Source: CAIUMH01 sp963758555 (GTDB taxonomy: Bacteria > Actinomycetota > Acidimicrobiia > Acidimicrobiales > RAAP-2). Taken from it: a stretch of 64,000 nucleotides of DNA. Where the stretch lies: positions 992,001 to 1,056,000 of the forward strand of contig CAVWVW010000003.1 in NCBI GenBank assembly GCA_963758555.1, written 5' to 3'. Both the position numbers and the translations under genes were made by a program. Below the pieces are notes generated by a model. That model was not told where the DNA came from and did not search any database. It saw only the letters and a list, made by a program, of their open reading frames with translations. Positions 62,758 to 64,000 of this stretch are shown one piece after another. The first letter of the stretch is position 1. Each line of letters opens with the position of its first letter.

Positions 62758-64000
62758 TCAGCGCTTCCTTGCGAGCTCTGACAGGGTGCTGAGCGCGGCA
62801 GCCCGGTCATCGAACGGGAGCGACTCGTCAGCGAAGTCTTGGGTCGTCTCGTGGCCCTTGCCGGCGATCAGCACGACGTCGCCTGCCCGCGCGTCCTCGA
62901 TGGCTGCTCGAATGGCGAGATCGCGGCTCGAGATCTCGAGCACTCGTGCGCTCCCCGTTGCTCCTGCCACGACCGCCTGGGCGATCGCTGCGGGATCCTC
63001 GTGACGTGGGTTGTCGGTGGTGATCACCACTCGATCGGCGAGCTCGCTTGCCACCTGGCCCATCACGGGGCGCTTCTCTGCGTCCCGATCGCCCCCGCAC
63101 CCAAAGACGACGATGACCTCGCCAGCCGCCATGGGTCGGACCGCTCGCAACGCACCTTCAAGCGCATCGGGCGTGTGTGCGTAGTCCACGAGCACCAGCG
63201 GCGCACCCTCTCCACCGGGGATGACCTCCATGCGGCCGGGCACCGGCTCGAGCTCACCCAGCGCCTCGACCACCGTCGTCGCCTCGATCCCCAAGCGCAC
63301 GGCGGCCTCCGAGGCCAAGAGCGCATCGATCACGTTGGGCCGACCGAGCAGAGGCAGGTCGACGGACAGACCCCGCCAGCGATAGGTCGAGCCTCGTGGA
63401 CCGACCTCCAGGTCCTGTGCATCGTTCCATCCGACCGCCACCGAGGTGCCGTGACGCTCGTCGAGCAGCCTTCGGCCCTCGGGCGTCTCGATCCACACCA
63501 CCGCGCACGCAGCCACCTCATCGTCGAAGAGGCGAGCCTTGGCCTCGAAGTAGGCCTCCATGGTGCCGTGGTAGTCGAGGTGATCGTGACTCAGGTTCGT
63601 GAAGACGGCCACCGCGAAGTGGACGCCGGCCACGCGCTCTTGATCAAGCGCGTGGCTCGAGACCTCCATCGCCACCGCTCCTGGCTGGCTGAGGGACTGA
63701 GCAAAGCTGGCGGCGTCGGCCAAGAGGCGATGGAGCACGGGAGCCGGTGGCGTGGTGCGCGAGCCCGTCAGGGTTCCGATGACGGTCGTGGCGAAGCCAG
63801 CGCGCTCAAGGATCGACGCCAGCATGGAGACCACGGTGGTCTTCCCGTTGGTGCCCGTCACGCCGATCATCGTGAGCCGCTCGGCCGGTCGTCCCGTGAT
63901 CACCGAGCTCAACACCGCACAGGCATGCCGAGCCTGGCCGCTCGGCACCCGCAGCTCAGCGATCGCAACGTTCCTGGCGGCATCGACCTCACGCTCGGTG
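62758..64000 (-). CDS. murE: UDP-MurNAc-L-Ala-D-Glu--2,6-diaminopimelate ligase, 5' end outside the window
   Basis: Adds the third stem residue. The visible 413 residues cover the end of the N-terminal uridine domain, the ATP loop IGVTGTNGKTTVVSML, EVSSHALDQERV, FTNLSHDHLDYHGTME (carbamylated-Lys region follows) and VDYAHTPDALEGALRAV. The substrate motif is DNPR in TTDNPRHEDPAAIA, which selects meso-diaminopimelate over lysine. The upstream frame stays open to base 64000, so the start lies outside. No upstream ftsI/ftsL can be seen. Confidence 0.96.
   Translation of the reverse strand, partial: TEREVDAARNVAIAELRVPSGQARHACAVLSSVITGRPAERLTMIGVTGTNGKTTVVSMLASILERAGFATTVIGTLTGSRTTPPAPVLHRLLADAASFAQSLSQPGAVAMEVSSHALDQERVAGVHFAVAVFTNLSHDHLDYHGTMEAYFEAKARLFDDEVAACAVVWIETPEGRRLLDERHGTSVAVGWNDAQDLEVGPRGSTYRWRGLSVDLPLLGRPNVIDALLASEAAVRLGIEATTVVEALGELEPVPGRMEVIPGGEGAPLVLVDYAHTPDALEGALRAVRPMAAGEVIVVFGCGGDRDAEKRPVMGQVASELADRVVITTDNPRHEDPAAIAQAVVAGATGSARVLEISSRDLAIRAAIEDARAGDVVLIAGKGHETTQDFADESLPFDDRAAALSTLSELARKR

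Overview
The window is a dense, GC-rich stretch of an actinobacterial chromosome that encodes almost only housekeeping functions. Several features point to Actinobacteria: the actinobacterial-type integration host factor beside gmk, a PriA without helicase motifs, the proteasome activator PafE/Bpa, a mycothiol-type DinB/maleylpyruvate isomerase protein, DivIVA-SepF-YggT behind ftsZ with no ftsA, menaquinone biosynthesis, and many leaderless promoters of the TANNNT type. Placement in a deep branch such as Acidimicrobiia is my inference from gene order; no rRNA is present to test it. I see no tRNA or rRNA gene, insertion sequence, prophage, CRISPR array or origin.

Layout: 1-8.1 kb (minus) is rpe(partial)-fmt-def-priA-metK-coaBC-rpoZ-gmk-mihF. 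7.2-16.3 kb (minus) is a complete de novo UMP operon, pyrR-pyrB-pyrC-carA-carB-pyrD-pyrF, preceded by a convincing PyrR-binding RNA hairpin. 16.4-21.8 kb (minus) is aroC-aroK-aroB-aroQ-pepP-efp-nusB, largely with overlapping stop and start codons. 21.8-25.8 kb holds an NfuA-like protein, three small proteins of unknown function, a lipoprotein and tyrS. 25.8-32.7 kb is a menaquinone block in alternating orientations (menD, menH, menA, menB, menE) flanked by a divergent carotenoid-oxygenase-like protein. 32.6-39.8 kb has a short-chain dehydrogenase, a mycothiol-type DinB protein and the biotin operon bioB-bioA-bioF-bioD ending in an ADP-ribosylglycohydrolase homologue. 39.8-50.2 kb has a YyaL/spermatogenesis-type protein, two unknown proteins, dnaE, pafE, a phosphodiesterase, an Rrf2 regulator and a group-2 sigma factor. 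50.2-64 kb (minus) is the division and cell-wall cluster murE-mraY-ftsW-murG-murC-murB-ftsQ-ftsZ-yggS-sepF-yggT-divIVA, then traR/dksA-lspA-rluD. murF and murD are absent from their usual places.

Two themes stand out. First, sixteen genes have a TANNNT hexamer ending 6-8 bases before the chosen start codon, which is the signature of leaderless transcripts and fixes many starts. Second, eleven otherwise intact genes are each split by a single frameshift (coaBC, gmk, pyrF, aroQ, aroC, menH, menA, menB, an ADP-ribosylglycohydrolase, an unknown protein and murB). Ten of the eleven have the same sense (one base too many, or two too few), and six of those lie in or beside a GCGCG tract. Essential genes are hit, so systematic sequencing error is the most likely explanation, but the bias deserves a look. 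After correction, gmk runs in frame into rpoZ and murB into ftsQ with no stop codon between them.

Genes are packed with ATGA/GTGA overlaps, and four convergent pairs share bases of their stop codons. No gap exceeds 300 bases. The longest are 39535-39780 (two palindromes and two promoters), 16239-16457 (pyr promoter and PyrR hairpin), 56058-56223 (upstream of ftsZ), 49167-49329 (upstream of the sigma gene) and 23500-23648 (nothing recognised beyond ribosome binding sites).
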